Of a stretch of 64,000 nt of DNA, positions 34,188-42,966 are shown piece by piece. Source of the DNA: Nitrosospira multiformis (GTDB lineage: Bacteria; Pseudomonadota; Gammaproteobacteria; Burkholderiales; Nitrosomonadaceae); contig NZ_FOCT01000013.1 in the NCBI RefSeq assembly GCF_900110185.1, positions 1 to 64,000 on the forward strand. The letters are read 5' to 3'. Under the pieces are notes generated by a model that was not told the origin of the DNA, made no database searches, and saw only the letters and a list, made by a program, of their open reading frames with translations. The position numbers and the translations under genes were made by a program. Position 1 is the stretch's first letter; each line of letters starts with the position of its first letter.

Positions 34188-34909
34188 TACATACCTTCTT
34201 CTACAAGCTTTCTACGATGATCTTTTAAAGCCGCCAGTCGTATTGAATCTTCATCCTCGAATTCGATCTTCTCATCAAGTCGATTAACAATCTCACTCCG
34301 AGTAATCGACCATTCACTAGATTTCTGTAGTCGGCGTGCCACATTTACAAGATCTTCTTTCACCTGCATCCCGGCAGACACCTTCCTAATCAAATTTAGC
34401 CCAAAAGGCGGGCACACCATTGACTCAAAAGCTAGTCCTATGAACCGTCTTCTTGAAAGGTTAAGTTGCGCCCTCTGAAACCACAAATATGACAATGAGC
34501 TAATTACACTGAGATATAAAAGCCCGCCAGCAAGAAGGAGAGATTTATCACCAAACTTTGTAAATAGACCTACAGGAAGAAAAAAGAAAAGCGCAAAAAT
34601 CATTCCCCATATCATTGGGGCCAAAGGCGCAAAGATATTTATGGGTGGAGCCCACGTTCCGTTTTCAACTTCAAAGCTTCCCTCAAATTGCCATGAAAGG
34701 CGAAACATCGGGCGATGGGGGAAAAAAGGATTAGGGAGAAATAATTCCTTTCCCATTCCTCCAGCTTTGTCTGATCCAAAGCAGATTACCCACTTATTTT
34801 TACCTTTCGAAATTAATATCCCCTCATTTGAGTGTAAAAGCAGGCACGAATCGTGAATGTACAAAAGGGTAACCATTGTCATTAGAAGTAGCTCTGCTTG
34901 AGATTGCAT
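34187..34909 (-). CDS. Membrane protein of unknown function
   Basis: 240 aa from the ATG at 34909, which overlaps the upstream stop (TAATG); a frame up to 35017 shares no such coupling. Two to three membrane helices are visible (LAPMIWGMIFALFFFLPVGL; SLLLAGGLLYLSVISSLSYL). The C-terminal 80 residues are charged and cytoplasmic (VNRLDEKIEFEDEDSIRLAA). I cannot name a family. The operon with a DUF2167 protein and a J-domain protein suggests a membrane complex assisted by Hsp70. Confidence 0.6.
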   Translation of the reverse strand: MQSQAELLLMTMVTLLYIHDSCLLLHSNEGILISKGKNKWVICFGSDKAGGMGKELFLPNPFFPHRPMFRLSWQFEGSFEVENGTWAPPINIFAPLAPMIWGMIFALFFFLPVGLFTKFGDKSLLLAGGLLYLSVISSLSYLWFQRAQLNLSRRRFIGLAFESMVCPPFGLNLIRKVSAGMQVKEDLVNVARRLQKSSEWSITRSEIVNRLDEKIEFEDEDSIRLAALKDHRRKLVEEGM

Positions 34910-35826
34910 TATTCCTTCTTTTTTCTGAAAATGGATATTAAGCCTGCAAAACCAGCAACAATGACCCCCGCTATCACCTTCCAAAATGCGGCAAAGAAAC
35001 CTGCAATCATTGCCCATAATCCCTTTTTACTTGCAACGGCAGCTGCCCCCCCAGCGATTAGTGCAGCTAGCCCATATTCGGCAACCCTATCCCCTTGCCG
35101 AAATTCCGTATATTTTTCTCCTGAAATATATTCATATCCAGTGAGGGCGTCCTTAAACTCTTGAGTAGATGTACTAAATATTTCGGGTGAGGCCACTAAA
35201 ACTGCACTAGTCACCCCCGTGCGCCCTAAAATACGAGTATTAAGATTAATGATTGCTTCATCGTTACTGCTCCTTGCATCAATAGCCCATTCGAGGCGTT
35301 TTGTTACCGCATCATAATATGGGGGCAATTTCCACCCCAACACACTCATTGTCTCCCACCCCTTGGCCCGCCTTTCTACATTACCTTGTTCCGTGTTTTC
35401 CCGAATGGAGCTTAGAATTGCTTCCGGATCGATATTCTCATCATCTTTAACATACCCCGTTTCCTCGAAGTTTAATAAAGAGAACCAATGTAAATCTTGT
35501 GGCGCAATTAAATATGCCTTTCCTGTAGAAGGATTATGGATTACTTCCATAAAACGTTTGGTATCGGCAGGGTTTAGAAAAACATAACCTGTCGGAATAC
35601 TAAAGGATGCTTTGCCTTCTATATTTACCTCTTGCGGTCCCTCAATCCAGTTGAGGCTTCCTAGGATTTTTTCTGTCTCTTGTTCATCTTGAGCAGCGTT
35701 GACTAGATTTATGCCGCCAATAAACAAAACCGCGGCAAGACAAGTGAGTTGCATCCATTTCACGAAACGAGCATAAGTTGCTGCACAAGTATCACAGTCA
35801 GTCAATTTCCAATGTTCTATACGCAT
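34909..35826 (-). CDS. DUF2167 family membrane protein
   Basis: 305 aa. The start at 35826 gives a signal/anchor helix (LTCLAAVLFIGGINLVNA) after a basic stretch. The DUF2167 pattern is clear: SIPTGYVFLNPADTKRFME, FEETGYVKDDENIDPEAIL, GWKLPPYYDAVTKRLEWAID, LNTRILGRTGVTSAVLVA and EKYTEFRQGDRVAEYGLAAL, then C-terminal helices. Usual family length is 280-320 aa. The biochemical role of DUF2167 is unknown. First gene of a coupled three-gene operon. Confidence 0.88.
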   Translation of the reverse strand: MRIEHWKLTDCDTCAATYARFVKWMQLTCLAAVLFIGGINLVNAAQDEQETEKILGSLNWIEGPQEVNIEGKASFSIPTGYVFLNPADTKRFMEVIHNPSTGKAYLIAPQDLHWFSLLNFEETGYVKDDENIDPEAILSSIRENTEQGNVERRAKGWETMSVLGWKLPPYYDAVTKRLEWAIDARSSNDEAIINLNTRILGRTGVTSAVLVASPEIFSTSTQEFKDALTGYEYISGEKYTEFRQGDRVAEYGLAALIAGGAAAVASKKGLWAMIAGFFAAFWKVIAGVIVAGFAGLISIFRKKKE

Positions 35827-36060
35827 AATTCTTTTCTAAATAAGTGGATAAAATTCATTAAAATAGCATCCCGAGGTTCCTCATTCTTCCCTCCAAAAAG
35901 ATCCGGGAAGTGCAAGGCCAAGTTTATATTTTTTAGTTTTATGGCTGAGTAAACAATTGGACTTAGGTACACCTCCGCGGGTATCAGCGTTATCTGAAAA
36001 TTTCCAGCTTACTTGGTGAACAAAAAGGCGGGGAAAAGGGTTTTCAAGAAAATTCCTCCT
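35827..36060. other. AT-rich intergenic stretch upstream of the DUF2167 operon
   Basis: No gene seen. It carries the promoter side of the leftward DUF2167 operon and runs into the inverted-repeat copy at 36061. Confidence 0.35.
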
Positions 36061-36203
36061 AATAACCAAGGCAAGGCCTCCGGCCGCGTCAGGAAGGTTT
36101 GGTTTATGTGGGTGAAGTCCGGGAAGCCTGTGGGCAATCCCTGTGGGAAACCTCGTGGACGAGGATCTATTCGTCCATCAGGTTTTCCAGCAGGGTTGTC
36201 CAT
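36061..36203 (-). repeat. Long inverted repeat, copy 1
   Basis: The reverse complement of this ~143-bp segment aligns with 51647-51780. Shared blocks include ATGGACAACCCTG, GGTTTCCCACAGGGATTGCC and CTGACGCGGCC. About 80% of positions agree by eye, with a few small gaps. It lies on the outer side of the trb operon. Confidence 0.85.
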
Positions 36204-36227
36204 GGGCCAAGCAAAGTGCAGCCGGAC

Positions 36228-36244
36228 GATCGGCTGTGCCGATC
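36228..36244 (-). terminator. Hairpin at the end of the trb operon
   Basis: GATCGGC-TGT-GCCGATC is a perfect 7-bp stem 11 bases after the last gene of the trb operon. No long U-tract follows, so termination would be weak or protein-assisted. Confidence 0.45.
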
Positions 36245-36254
36245 ATCCACATAA

Positions 36255-36707
36255 CTACCGCTTGTCCATCTCAAAGATTACTTCCCTCGTAGCAAAGCGG
36301 GAAGCAAGCCATTTTTCCCACCTCGAAGCCCTTCGCATCAGGTCTGTCCGGTAGGCTGCATTAAGATGAGGCGTGTATGAATGGTAGTTGGCCACTTTCG
36401 TCCATAGATCGCCCCGATCGTTGCGGATGTGCATGTGAATACGCCAAGCGGCGAGCGCATAGGAATAACACCCTGGCTGAGCAACATGTTCAGGGGTAAT
36501 GCCGTACTTGGCCAAGCCGGAAAGATACGCGGTATTGAACTGCATCGGGCCTACATCATAGGTGTCATTTGCGTTTCGCACCCATTGACCCGGCTTGCCC
36601 CCCTCCTTCTCTGCCACGGCGAGAAGGATGTTCGCTGGAACTTCGTATTTCACGGCAGCCTGGATCGAACAGACGACGCGCTCCGGCAAATCGGTGGGCA
36701 GCTCCAT
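36255..36707 (-). CDS. trbN: VirB1/TrbN-like lytic transglycosylase
   Basis: 150 aa from the ATG at 36707 behind GGGGAG; the longer frame overlaps trbL and is not credible. AVKYEVPANILLAVAEKEGG places the catalytic Glu, followed by DVGPMQFN and YALAAWRIHMHI, the order of SLT-type transglycosylases. No obvious signal peptide. Such enzymes open peptidoglycan for pilus assembly. Last gene of the trb operon, 16 bases after trbL. Confidence 0.85.
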   Translation of the reverse strand: MELPTDLPERVVCSIQAAVKYEVPANILLAVAEKEGGKPGQWVRNANDTYDVGPMQFNTAYLSGLAKYGITPEHVAQPGCYSYALAAWRIHMHIRNDRGDLWTKVANYHSYTPHLNAAYRTDLMRRASRWEKWLASRFATREVIFEMDKR

Positions 36708-36723
36708 CACTCCCCTGCCCCTG

Positions 36724-38046
36724 TTACTTGCTGTCCCGGAAAGCAGCGGCTTCCGCTTCGGCGTCGAGCTTCGTCTCCGTCGATCCGGCAAAGGCGTTGC
36801 CCTTGAATTGCGGTTCTGGAATATTGGAGCGAATGGCGGAGGCAATTTTTCCACCGGGGGTTTGCGCCACACGCCCACCTTGCGAAGCAATACCGCTCTT
36901 GACCGCTTCCACCCCCCCACGAGCGAGATGAGAGCCCATTTCAGCCACAAAGCGCGAAGGCGTGCCCATGGCTTGGGCTAGTCCCCCCAAGGGCGTGCTC
37001 TGCCTGGGCTGCTCTTCAGCAAACATGCCCATGCCGCCTTCCATGCTGGCGTGAGCCGCATCGAACGCGGCCTTGATGGCCGATGCCCCACCGGCTGCAT
37101 TGGCAGCTGAAGCCATCATCATACCGGTGGCGACACCTGTTGCAGTTGCGGCCGCAGCAATCGCTGTGCCGGCACCCAGGTTGCCTATTCCCCCTGCCCC
37201 ACCGCCTACAATGCTGCTTAGCATGGGCGGAATCTTGTCGACCAGCACAAGAAGAATGATGGACACGACCATCATTACACCCATCTCCTTGAGATTGAGG
37301 CCCATGCTCATGTGGCGGTAGTAATCATCCAGAAAGGTCTTGCCGATCCCAACCAGCAGCACCATGGCAAAGAGCGATATCGCAACCCCCAGGACAGTGC
37401 GGTAATAGTTGATCGCGATCTCCGAAGTCCAGCGCGAACCACCGAACCCGAGGAAGAAAATGCCGGCATAAGCGAGTATCCAGCCGGATACCAGGAGCAG
37501 CACCATGTTGATGCTGACCAGGGCCAAAATGATGAGGATCACCGCCGCCATAATGATTCCGGTCATGCTGTCTATTGGTAAGCGCAGCGTGGACTCATCC
37601 AGTGCTCGATAGAAGATATGAAAGCCAATATCGACAATGCCTGATGGGGAAAGCACATCACGCAGTCCACTGGCCTCGGAACCGATCTGCTTGAGCGAGG
37701 AGATGATGGAAGTAGCGAAAGCAGGTCCGCTAATGAGCAGCCACCAGAAGAAACCGGTAAAGACCGTGAAGCGGAGAAACTCGGCAAAGAACTCGCCTAT
37801 ATCAGCGCGGCGCAATGCCATCAGGCCAAATGTCCAGACCATGCTGATCGTCACCAGCACCCAGAAAAGCCAGGAAGCGCGTTCGGTAATGATAGTCGCC
37901 CACGCACTGGCGGCCGTCTGATAGCGCGTGAGTATGTCATCCAGAACATCGGCATTTCCGATTGCTGCCTGCGCATGCAACGAAGTAAGCATCAATCCCA
38001 GCAGTAACACCAGGGTGGCAGTTTCTAACGAAATCCACTTTTTCAT
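36724..38046 (-). CDS. trbL: TrbL (VirB6-like) inner-membrane channel protein
   Basis: 440 aa from the ATG at 38046, which opens a signal/anchor (LVLLLGLMLTSLHAQA). Five or more membrane helices (SWLFWVLVTISMVWTFGLMA; SMTGIIMAAVILIILALVSI; GVMMVVSIILLVLVDKI) match TrbL. The C-terminal 130 residues are Ala/Gly-rich and soluble. VirB6/TrbL forms the inner-membrane part of the substrate pathway. Order trbK-trbL-trbN is as in IncP plasmids, although TrbM is missing. Confidence 0.9.
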   Translation of the reverse strand: MKKWISLETATLVLLLGLMLTSLHAQAAIGNADVLDDILTRYQTAASAWATIITERASWLFWVLVTISMVWTFGLMALRRADIGEFFAEFLRFTVFTGFFWWLLISGPAFATSIISSLKQIGSEASGLRDVLSPSGIVDIGFHIFYRALDESTLRLPIDSMTGIIMAAVILIILALVSINMVLLLVSGWILAYAGIFFLGFGGSRWTSEIAINYYRTVLGVAISLFAMVLLVGIGKTFLDDYYRHMSMGLNLKEMGVMMVVSIILLVLVDKIPPMLSSIVGGGAGGIGNLGAGTAIAAAATATGVATGMMMASAANAAGGASAIKAAFDAAHASMEGGMGMFAEEQPRQSTPLGGLAQAMGTPSRFVAEMGSHLARGGVEAVKSGIASQGGRVAQTPGGKIASAIRSNIPEPQFKGNAFAGSTETKLDAEAEAAAFRDSK

Positions 38047-38050
38047 GCCA

Positions 38051-38263
38051 TCACCAGCTCTTTTTCTGGCTTGGCTTGTACCCTTCAGGTAGGCCTTTCG
38101 GACACTCCTTGAGCAAAGCCTCTTGTTTATCAGGATCTGTCGTCCATGCCAACTCAGCGCAAGCTGGATTGGGCTCCTCCACTTTCTCCGGTTCCTTTGA
38201 GCCACAACCGGTCAACAAATTGCCTGTTAGCAAAACCATCATTAATGTAGTTCTTTTCTTCAT
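38051..38263 (-). CDS. trbK: TrbK-like entry-exclusion lipoprotein
   Basis: 70 aa. Lipobox LLTGC at residues 16-20. The mature part is short and charged (NPACAELAWTTDPDKQEALL), with two further Cys. Size, lipidation and position between trbJ and trbL match TrbK, which in IncP plasmids blocks uptake of a related plasmid. Sequence similarity is too low to be certain. Confidence 0.65.
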   Translation of the reverse strand: MKKRTTLMMVLLTGNLLTGCGSKEPEKVEEPNPACAELAWTTDPDKQEALLKECPKGLPEGYKPSQKKSW

Positions 38264-38272
38264 CTTCCCTCC

Positions 38273-39064
38273 TTACCAAGAGCGCGGCGTACTTCGTTGA
38301 AATGTACCCTGCCGTGCCTGCACTGCCGCAGCCGCCTGCTGCGCCTCGATGTCCGCAATCCTCGCCTGGCGTGCTGCTTCGGCATTCTGTTGAGCAATCA
38401 GCAGCGCACGGATTTGCATGAGCTGGCTCGCCTGGTTGCTTGCGAGCTGGTTAGCTGCCTGGATCGCCGCCATCTGCCCTGGCGCATCCTGCGCATTGCG
38501 CTGCAATTGCTCGAGCCTTGCAGCATCCGCTTGCAACTCCAGTTCCTGCAGCTCGAGGCTGCGGATCATCGCATCGTTTGCAAGCTTCTCGCCGTCGGCA
38601 TTATTGCGGCGGTTAGTTTCCAGCTGCGTCCGCTCTTCCACTGTACAACCGTTCGGCCCGAAACAGGGCGAATTCATGTAGTAGGACGGGTTCTGGTAGC
38701 GCAGCAGATAGCCATCGAGGCTGCCTGCCTGGTTGCGGTAGTACTGCAGGGTATTCATCGCGCCCATCAGGCGCATGGTAGTCATCTGCGCCTGGTTCCA
38801 AACATAGGCAGTAGGAGCAACGGAGTTTCGCAGCATGTTCTCATACTGCAAAAGCTGCAGCTGGTACTGCTCGACCATCTTCATGGTCTGGTTCACGCCC
38901 TCGATCGCCGAGATGACGTTCTGCTGCATGTTCGCGGCATCGAACACGGGAACTCCACCGGCCTGAACTGCCGGAGTCGGGAGAGCAGACAGGCCTGCGA
39001 TCACTGCTGCAATGGTGATCGCCCGATTTGAGCAGCCTGCTCGCTTATTCAATCCTTTATCCAT
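38273..39064 (-). CDS. trbJ: TrbJ (VirB5-like) pilus-tip protein
   Basis: 263 aa from the ATG at 39064 (overlapping the trbI end by 8 bases; ATGs at 39076 and 39091 are possible). Signal peptide ends near AVQAGG. The body is helical and Gln-rich: MQQNVISAIEGVNQTMKMVE, QYQLQLLQYENMLRNS, and a conserved RYQNPSYYMNSPC segment. VirB5/TrbJ sits at the pilus tip and helps contact recipients. Located between trbI and trbK, as in IncP. Confidence 0.9.
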   Translation of the reverse strand: MDKGLNKRAGCSNRAITIAAVIAGLSALPTPAVQAGGVPVFDAANMQQNVISAIEGVNQTMKMVEQYQLQLLQYENMLRNSVAPTAYVWNQAQMTTMRLMGAMNTLQYYRNQAGSLDGYLLRYQNPSYYMNSPCFGPNGCTVEERTQLETNRRNNADGEKLANDAMIRSLELQELELQADAARLEQLQRNAQDAPGQMAAIQAANQLASNQASQLMQIRALLIAQQNAEAARQARIADIEAQQAAAAVQARQGTFQRSTPRSW

Positions 39065-40379
39065 TCGTATTTTCATTCGGCGTATTTCCATTCAGGTTCG
39101 CTCCCCTGTAGTCGAAAGCCTTGTAGGCCCTAGCAAGGACCATGTCCTTCGTCACCGTGACGTTGAAGCGGTAGCCCGGGCGGATCTCAAGTGTTGGCGA
39201 GATGTTCAGGTTCTTCGAGATCATCTGCGTGATCACCCGCCCGAGTTGCTGCCCCAGAGTAGCGCTCAAGACGCTGCTCGTCGTCGGTGCTCCGAACGTG
39301 CCTGCCACCTGGTTCCTGCTCTGACTCAAGGCCACGCCTGCGGAGATCGCCGACATCAGGATCGCGGTGCCAAAGAGCCGCGCATAATGGTTGTTCACCT
39401 GGTCGGTGAACCCGGCATAGCCTGCCCCGGTGGAGCCGGGCATGGCCCCGATATCCATGGTCTTCCCATCCGGAAAAACCAGTCTCTGCCACGCCACGAG
39501 CACGCTTGCCTGGCCGTAGGCCACTTCGCTGGAATACTCCCCTTCCAGTTTGGTGCCTTGCGGGATCAGGAGGAATTTTCCGGTGGCGGTGTCAAACACG
39601 TCCTGGCTCACCTGTCCGAAGATCTTGCCCGGCAGGGAAGAATTGATGCCGGTGATCAGGGTTGCCGGGATGACGGAGGTGGTCAGCACTGTAAAGGCTG
39701 AGCGCGGCGGCGTGAGCCTGGAATCAAGTTTCCACCGGTCTTGCCCTTCCCTGTTGTCGAATACACTGATATCGTTCTGGTGCGCCTGGTCCTGCTGCGT
39801 TTGTCCTGCGTCCTCGTCATCCGAGGGCGCGACGATACCTGCCCCTTTGAGCTGAGCCAGGCGCTCCTTGTACAGGGCGGTGGGATCGCTGCTTGAGACC
39901 GGAGCAGCTTGCGCCTTTGGCACATCCTGCGCTGCGCGCCTCTGGATTTGCACCCCTGTTTTCGCCTTCAATGCTTCTTCGAACTGCTGAAGTTTAAGCT
40001 GCCGGATACGCTGCATTTCCTGTGTCTCGGGAGTTGCAGGATGCCTTGCCGAAGGCAGACCAGCGTTCATGGATGTCGGATTCGGGTTCTCCGGATAGCT
40101 GTTCTCATGGATTACCGGCTCGACCGCGGGAATCATCCCGCCCTTTTGTTCACCCGCGATCTCATTGGCGAACATGGCCGCATTGCTCCCTGCCGTGGTC
40201 TTCGCGGTCTCTTCCCTGTGCTTGGTTTTTGCCCGGTCCATCGCGACGAGCCCGATAACGATGAGGAAGATGGCGGCGGCCACCCCTAGCAGGTAGAGCG
40301 GCAGGTCGTTTGCGCGGCGCACGCCCCATTTCGTCTGCAACCGGTTCGGGGAAGCGGAGGGGGACATGGGATCGTTCAT
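39057..40379 (-). CDS. trbI: TrbI (VirB10-like) channel protein
   Basis: 440 aa. Cytoplasmic N-terminus, one membrane helix at residues 28-47 (LYLLGVAAAIFLIVIGLVA), a charged/Gln-rich periplasmic linker, then the beta-barrel domain: TSVIPATLITGINSSLPGKI, QDVFDTATGKFLLIPQGTKL, RLVFPDGKTMDIGAM and the antenna region NNHYARLFGTAILMSAISAG. Spans from inner to outer membrane in the secretion core. The usual length is 420-470 aa. Confidence 0.95.
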   Translation of the reverse strand: MNDPMSPSASPNRLQTKWGVRRANDLPLYLLGVAAAIFLIVIGLVAMDRAKTKHREETAKTTAGSNAAMFANEIAGEQKGGMIPAVEPVIHENSYPENPNPTSMNAGLPSARHPATPETQEMQRIRQLKLQQFEEALKAKTGVQIQRRAAQDVPKAQAAPVSSSDPTALYKERLAQLKGAGIVAPSDDEDAGQTQQDQAHQNDISVFDNREGQDRWKLDSRLTPPRSAFTVLTTSVIPATLITGINSSLPGKIFGQVSQDVFDTATGKFLLIPQGTKLEGEYSSEVAYGQASVLVAWQRLVFPDGKTMDIGAMPGSTGAGYAGFTDQVNNHYARLFGTAILMSAISAGVALSQSRNQVAGTFGAPTTSSVLSATLGQQLGRVITQMISKNLNISPTLEIRPGYRFNVTVTKDMVLARAYKAFDYRGANLNGNTPNENTNG

Positions 40380-40394
40380 ATCATTGCCCCCATG

Positions 40395-40937
40395 TCATTG
40401 CCCCCTGTAAGTCCAGGCGCCCGCCGCAGCCACACCCCTGGCATCCGGAAGGTAAGCGCGTGACAGGTAGGCATCTCCAACCTTCAACGTGATGGTATGG
40501 AGCGAACCGTGCTCCGGGGTATCGAGCGCATAGGAGAGTTCCATGCCCTGCCCTGCTGCCAGTGGGGTTGGTGGAGCCGCCGGAGCTTCCATGCCCGGGG
40601 CTTCGGTCTCCTCCGGCTGGCCGCCCGGTTTCTGCTGGAATCCTGCGAATGTATCGGCAAATAAAACTCTCTTTACCTTCACGGTTTCCGAAACCGCATA
40701 CCCTTTTGCGCGCAGCTTCGCGGCCAGCAGTTCCCCGAACTCCCTGGGCTCAGTCACGATCAGGTTGAACTGCGTTTTTGCAGGCGGATAGAGCTTGGCC
40801 AGCTGGTTGGTGGCGTCCAGTGCAATCCTGTCATCGGCCAGACGATTGCGGGTTTGCTGCCGGGTCTCCTGCAGGCTGGCGCAGCCGGCAAGGATGAAAG
40901 TAAGGATGAAGCAGAGGATCAATGCAATGGGGCGCAT
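40395..40937 (-). CDS. trbH: TrbH conjugal transfer lipoprotein
   Basis: 180 aa. Lipoprotein signal with lipobox ILAGC at residues 15-19. Two alpha/beta segments (QFNLIVTEPREFGELLAAKL; MELSYALDTPEHGSLHTITL) and a terminal AYLSRAYLPDARGVAAAG match TrbH-type lipoproteins of IncP mating systems. A Pro-rich insert (PGMEAPAAPPTPLAA) lies in the middle. Located between trbG and trbI, its standard position. Confidence 0.85.
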   Translation of the reverse strand: MRPIALILCFILTFILAGCASLQETRQQTRNRLADDRIALDATNQLAKLYPPAKTQFNLIVTEPREFGELLAAKLRAKGYAVSETVKVKRVLFADTFAGFQQKPGGQPEETEAPGMEAPAAPPTPLAAGQGMELSYALDTPEHGSLHTITLKVGDAYLSRAYLPDARGVAAAGAWTYRGQ

Positions 40938-40938
40938 G

Positions 40939-42162
40939 TCATTTCCCCCGCTTGATGGTGACGCGATCCTGGTTGGAGCCTACCCCCGCCACGAGGATGG
41001 CCTTGTCGAAGATGCTGTCCACGATGAAGCGGTCGTTCTGCAGGCGGTAGTTGACCTGCACCGATTCCTCATCCGTGAAGAATCCCCCGTCCTTGCGCAC
41101 CACGAGCAGGATCGGGGCCTCAGTCTGGTTCAAGGTTCCGGGCATCTGGATGATGGTCTTCACTCCGTCGTTGTAGACCCGCAAGGGTTTCCATCGGGCA
41201 GCCTGTCCTTCGATCGTATAGTCGAAGTCGAGGTTTCCCAGGTACTCTCCTGTCCCCGGCATGACCTGGTTGTCATGGGCGGCCTGCTCCTGGCGTCTGA
41301 TTTTCTCCCACTTGGCCATGGCCTCATCCGGGTAGGTGAAGGCCACGCGCGGCATGAATTCCGTGCGGTGCGAGCGCAATCTCAGGTGGTAGGTGCGCCG
41401 GTCGGTGGTCACGATCAATGAAGTTTCCAGCCCCGTATCCATCGGCTTGATGATGAGATGCTGCACTTCCATCCGGCCGGAACCCGTCACCGCCGGTTCC
41501 ACCGTCCAGCGGGCGGTGTCACCCAGGTGCAGGGAATTGACCTGTTCGCCCGGCTGCAGCTCCACGTCGCATACCTGCAAAACGGCGCAGATGATGCTCG
41601 GTTGTGTCGCCCCATAGAGGAAGCGGATGGTGCCATCCCCTCCGATCACGGGCTTCACTCCCTGGGTCGAGGCCCCCGCCTTCCATTTTTTTGCCAAAGC
41701 GAGGACTGCGCGCTCCTGCGGCGACAGCTTGATCTCCGGATTGCTGAAATGCAGCGCCTGAGGCGATGCGGCCTCTGGCGCGTCTGGCAAATCCGGCACG
41801 GAGGCAACCGGTATGGGCGGCATCGGCGGCGCAGATGGCACCGAAGGCCCGGAGGACACCAATGCCCCAGGGGCAGGCGGTCCGGGGGGCAGCGGGGGGC
41901 CGGAAAGCAGGTTCCCGGGAGGGGATTGTGGCCCAGCCAGCTTGTCCTGCCCGCCAGGGATGTAGCCTGCCGCCCTGGATAGCTGGGGCCGCTGGGGTGG
42001 CTGGATTGACTGTTGCGGCAACGGCAACTCAGGTAACTCGGGCTGCTGCAGGGTATTGTTGGCGATCGCGGCGGTGACCGCAACCAGCGGCAGGCCTGCC
42101 GCGATGGCTGCTGCGAGCCTGGTCGGGGAAAATGCCGGGAGATATTGCAGGGGGATTTTCAT
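40939..42162 (-). CDS. trbG: TrbG (VirB9-like) outer-membrane core protein
   Basis: 407 aa. Signal-like N-terminus (AAAIAAGLPLVAVTAAIA), an unusually long Pro-rich linker (residues 40-125), then the VirB9 domains: FLYGATQPSIICAVLQVCDV, RTYHLRLRSHRTEFMPRVAF and the C-terminal KTIIQMPGTLNQTEAPILLV / EESVQVNYRLQNDRFIVDSI. It contacts TrbI and TrbH in the outer-membrane ring. The Pro-rich part makes it about 100 residues longer than RP4 TrbG. Confidence 0.93.
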   Translation of the reverse strand: MKIPLQYLPAFSPTRLAAAIAAGLPLVAVTAAIANNTLQQPELPELPLPQQSIQPPQRPQLSRAAGYIPGGQDKLAGPQSPPGNLLSGPPLPPGPPAPGALVSSGPSVPSAPPMPPIPVASVPDLPDAPEAASPQALHFSNPEIKLSPQERAVLALAKKWKAGASTQGVKPVIGGDGTIRFLYGATQPSIICAVLQVCDVELQPGEQVNSLHLGDTARWTVEPAVTGSGRMEVQHLIIKPMDTGLETSLIVTTDRRTYHLRLRSHRTEFMPRVAFTYPDEAMAKWEKIRRQEQAAHDNQVMPGTGEYLGNLDFDYTIEGQAARWKPLRVYNDGVKTIIQMPGTLNQTEAPILLVVRKDGGFFTDEESVQVNYRLQNDRFIVDSIFDKAILVAGVGSNQDRVTIKRGK

Positions 42163-42177
42163 GGAGCTTTGAGGTTC

Positions 42178-42966
42178 CTAGAGTTGTCTTGACCAGGCAA
42201 AATCGCTGATATAGATGCCAAGCGGGTTGTTGCGCAGCTGCGCCTCGCTGATGTCAGGAGACGGTTCCGCCACGTACACTGTCACCAGCGCGCGCATACG
42301 GTAACTGTTCTTCACGATCCCCTGCCGGTCGCGCACGGTTTCCGTCCAGTCGGCCTGCCAGGTCTGCGGGGATTGCGCAATCACCGAGACGATCTCGGTG
42401 CTCACCATCTCGCGTTCCGCACGCCTGAAGGGGCTCGCTTCCGGCCTCCCATTCATGAATTCGTTCATCTTGGCGGTGGCGGGATCCTCGGGCGAGAGCA
42501 TGGCGTACACCCCGAAGATCGCCTTCCTCTGCAGGGCGACATCAGGCGTGACCATGCGCGCCTGCTGGATAAAGGAAGCGACAGCGGCGTGGACGATGCG
42601 CGCATCGACCTCCTGGGCGCGATCGACGGGAGCCACGGCCAGGGTCTGGCCGAGCTTGTCCACTTCCACCACGTAGGGTATGAATTTCGCCTGGCTGCCG
42701 ATGTGGATGACACCGCCCACACTTGCCAAGGCAATGAGGAGCGACAGCAGCCCCAGCATCTGCCAGTTCCTGCGGGAAGCCGCCATGTCGCCCATATGCT
42801 CGTTCCAGGTGCGCCGGGCCGACAGATAAGGATTCTCCTCCTCCCCTGCCCGCCTCCCATCGGCTATCGCCGCGTCCGCCTGGCCCTCGTCTCTTCCACT
42901 CTGTCCTTTCCTCCAGAGCAACGATTTCATCATTCGCATCACCCCAGCACCCGCACTCAAACTCAT
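42178..42966 (-). CDS. trbF: TrbF (VirB8-like) assembly factor
   Basis: 262 aa. One membrane helix at residues 71-90 (LGLLSLLIALASVGGVIHI), then the periplasmic VirB8 fold: FIPYVVEVDKLGQTLAVAP, AAVASFIQQARMVTPDVAL, WTETVRDRQGIVKNSYRMRA and NPLGIYISDFAWSRQL. VirB8 nucleates the secretion channel. The start overlaps the trbE stop by 4 bases, so the two are coupled. Confidence 0.93.
   Translation of the reverse strand: MSLSAGAGVMRMMKSLLWRKGQSGRDEGQADAAIADGRRAGEEENPYLSARRTWNEHMGDMAASRRNWQMLGLLSLLIALASVGGVIHIGSQAKFIPYVVEVDKLGQTLAVAPVDRAQEVDARIVHAAVASFIQQARMVTPDVALQRKAIFGVYAMLSPEDPATAKMNEFMNGRPEASPFRRAEREMVSTEIVSVIAQSPQTWQADWTETVRDRQGIVKNSYRMRALVTVYVAEPSPDISEAQLRNNPLGIYISDFAWSRQL

Noticed and set aside
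36750..36950. N-terminal extension of the transglycosylase
   Set aside because: It overlaps the trbL end in another frame, is Arg/Pro-rich as shadow frames are, and a good ribosome-binding site precedes the inner ATG at 36707.
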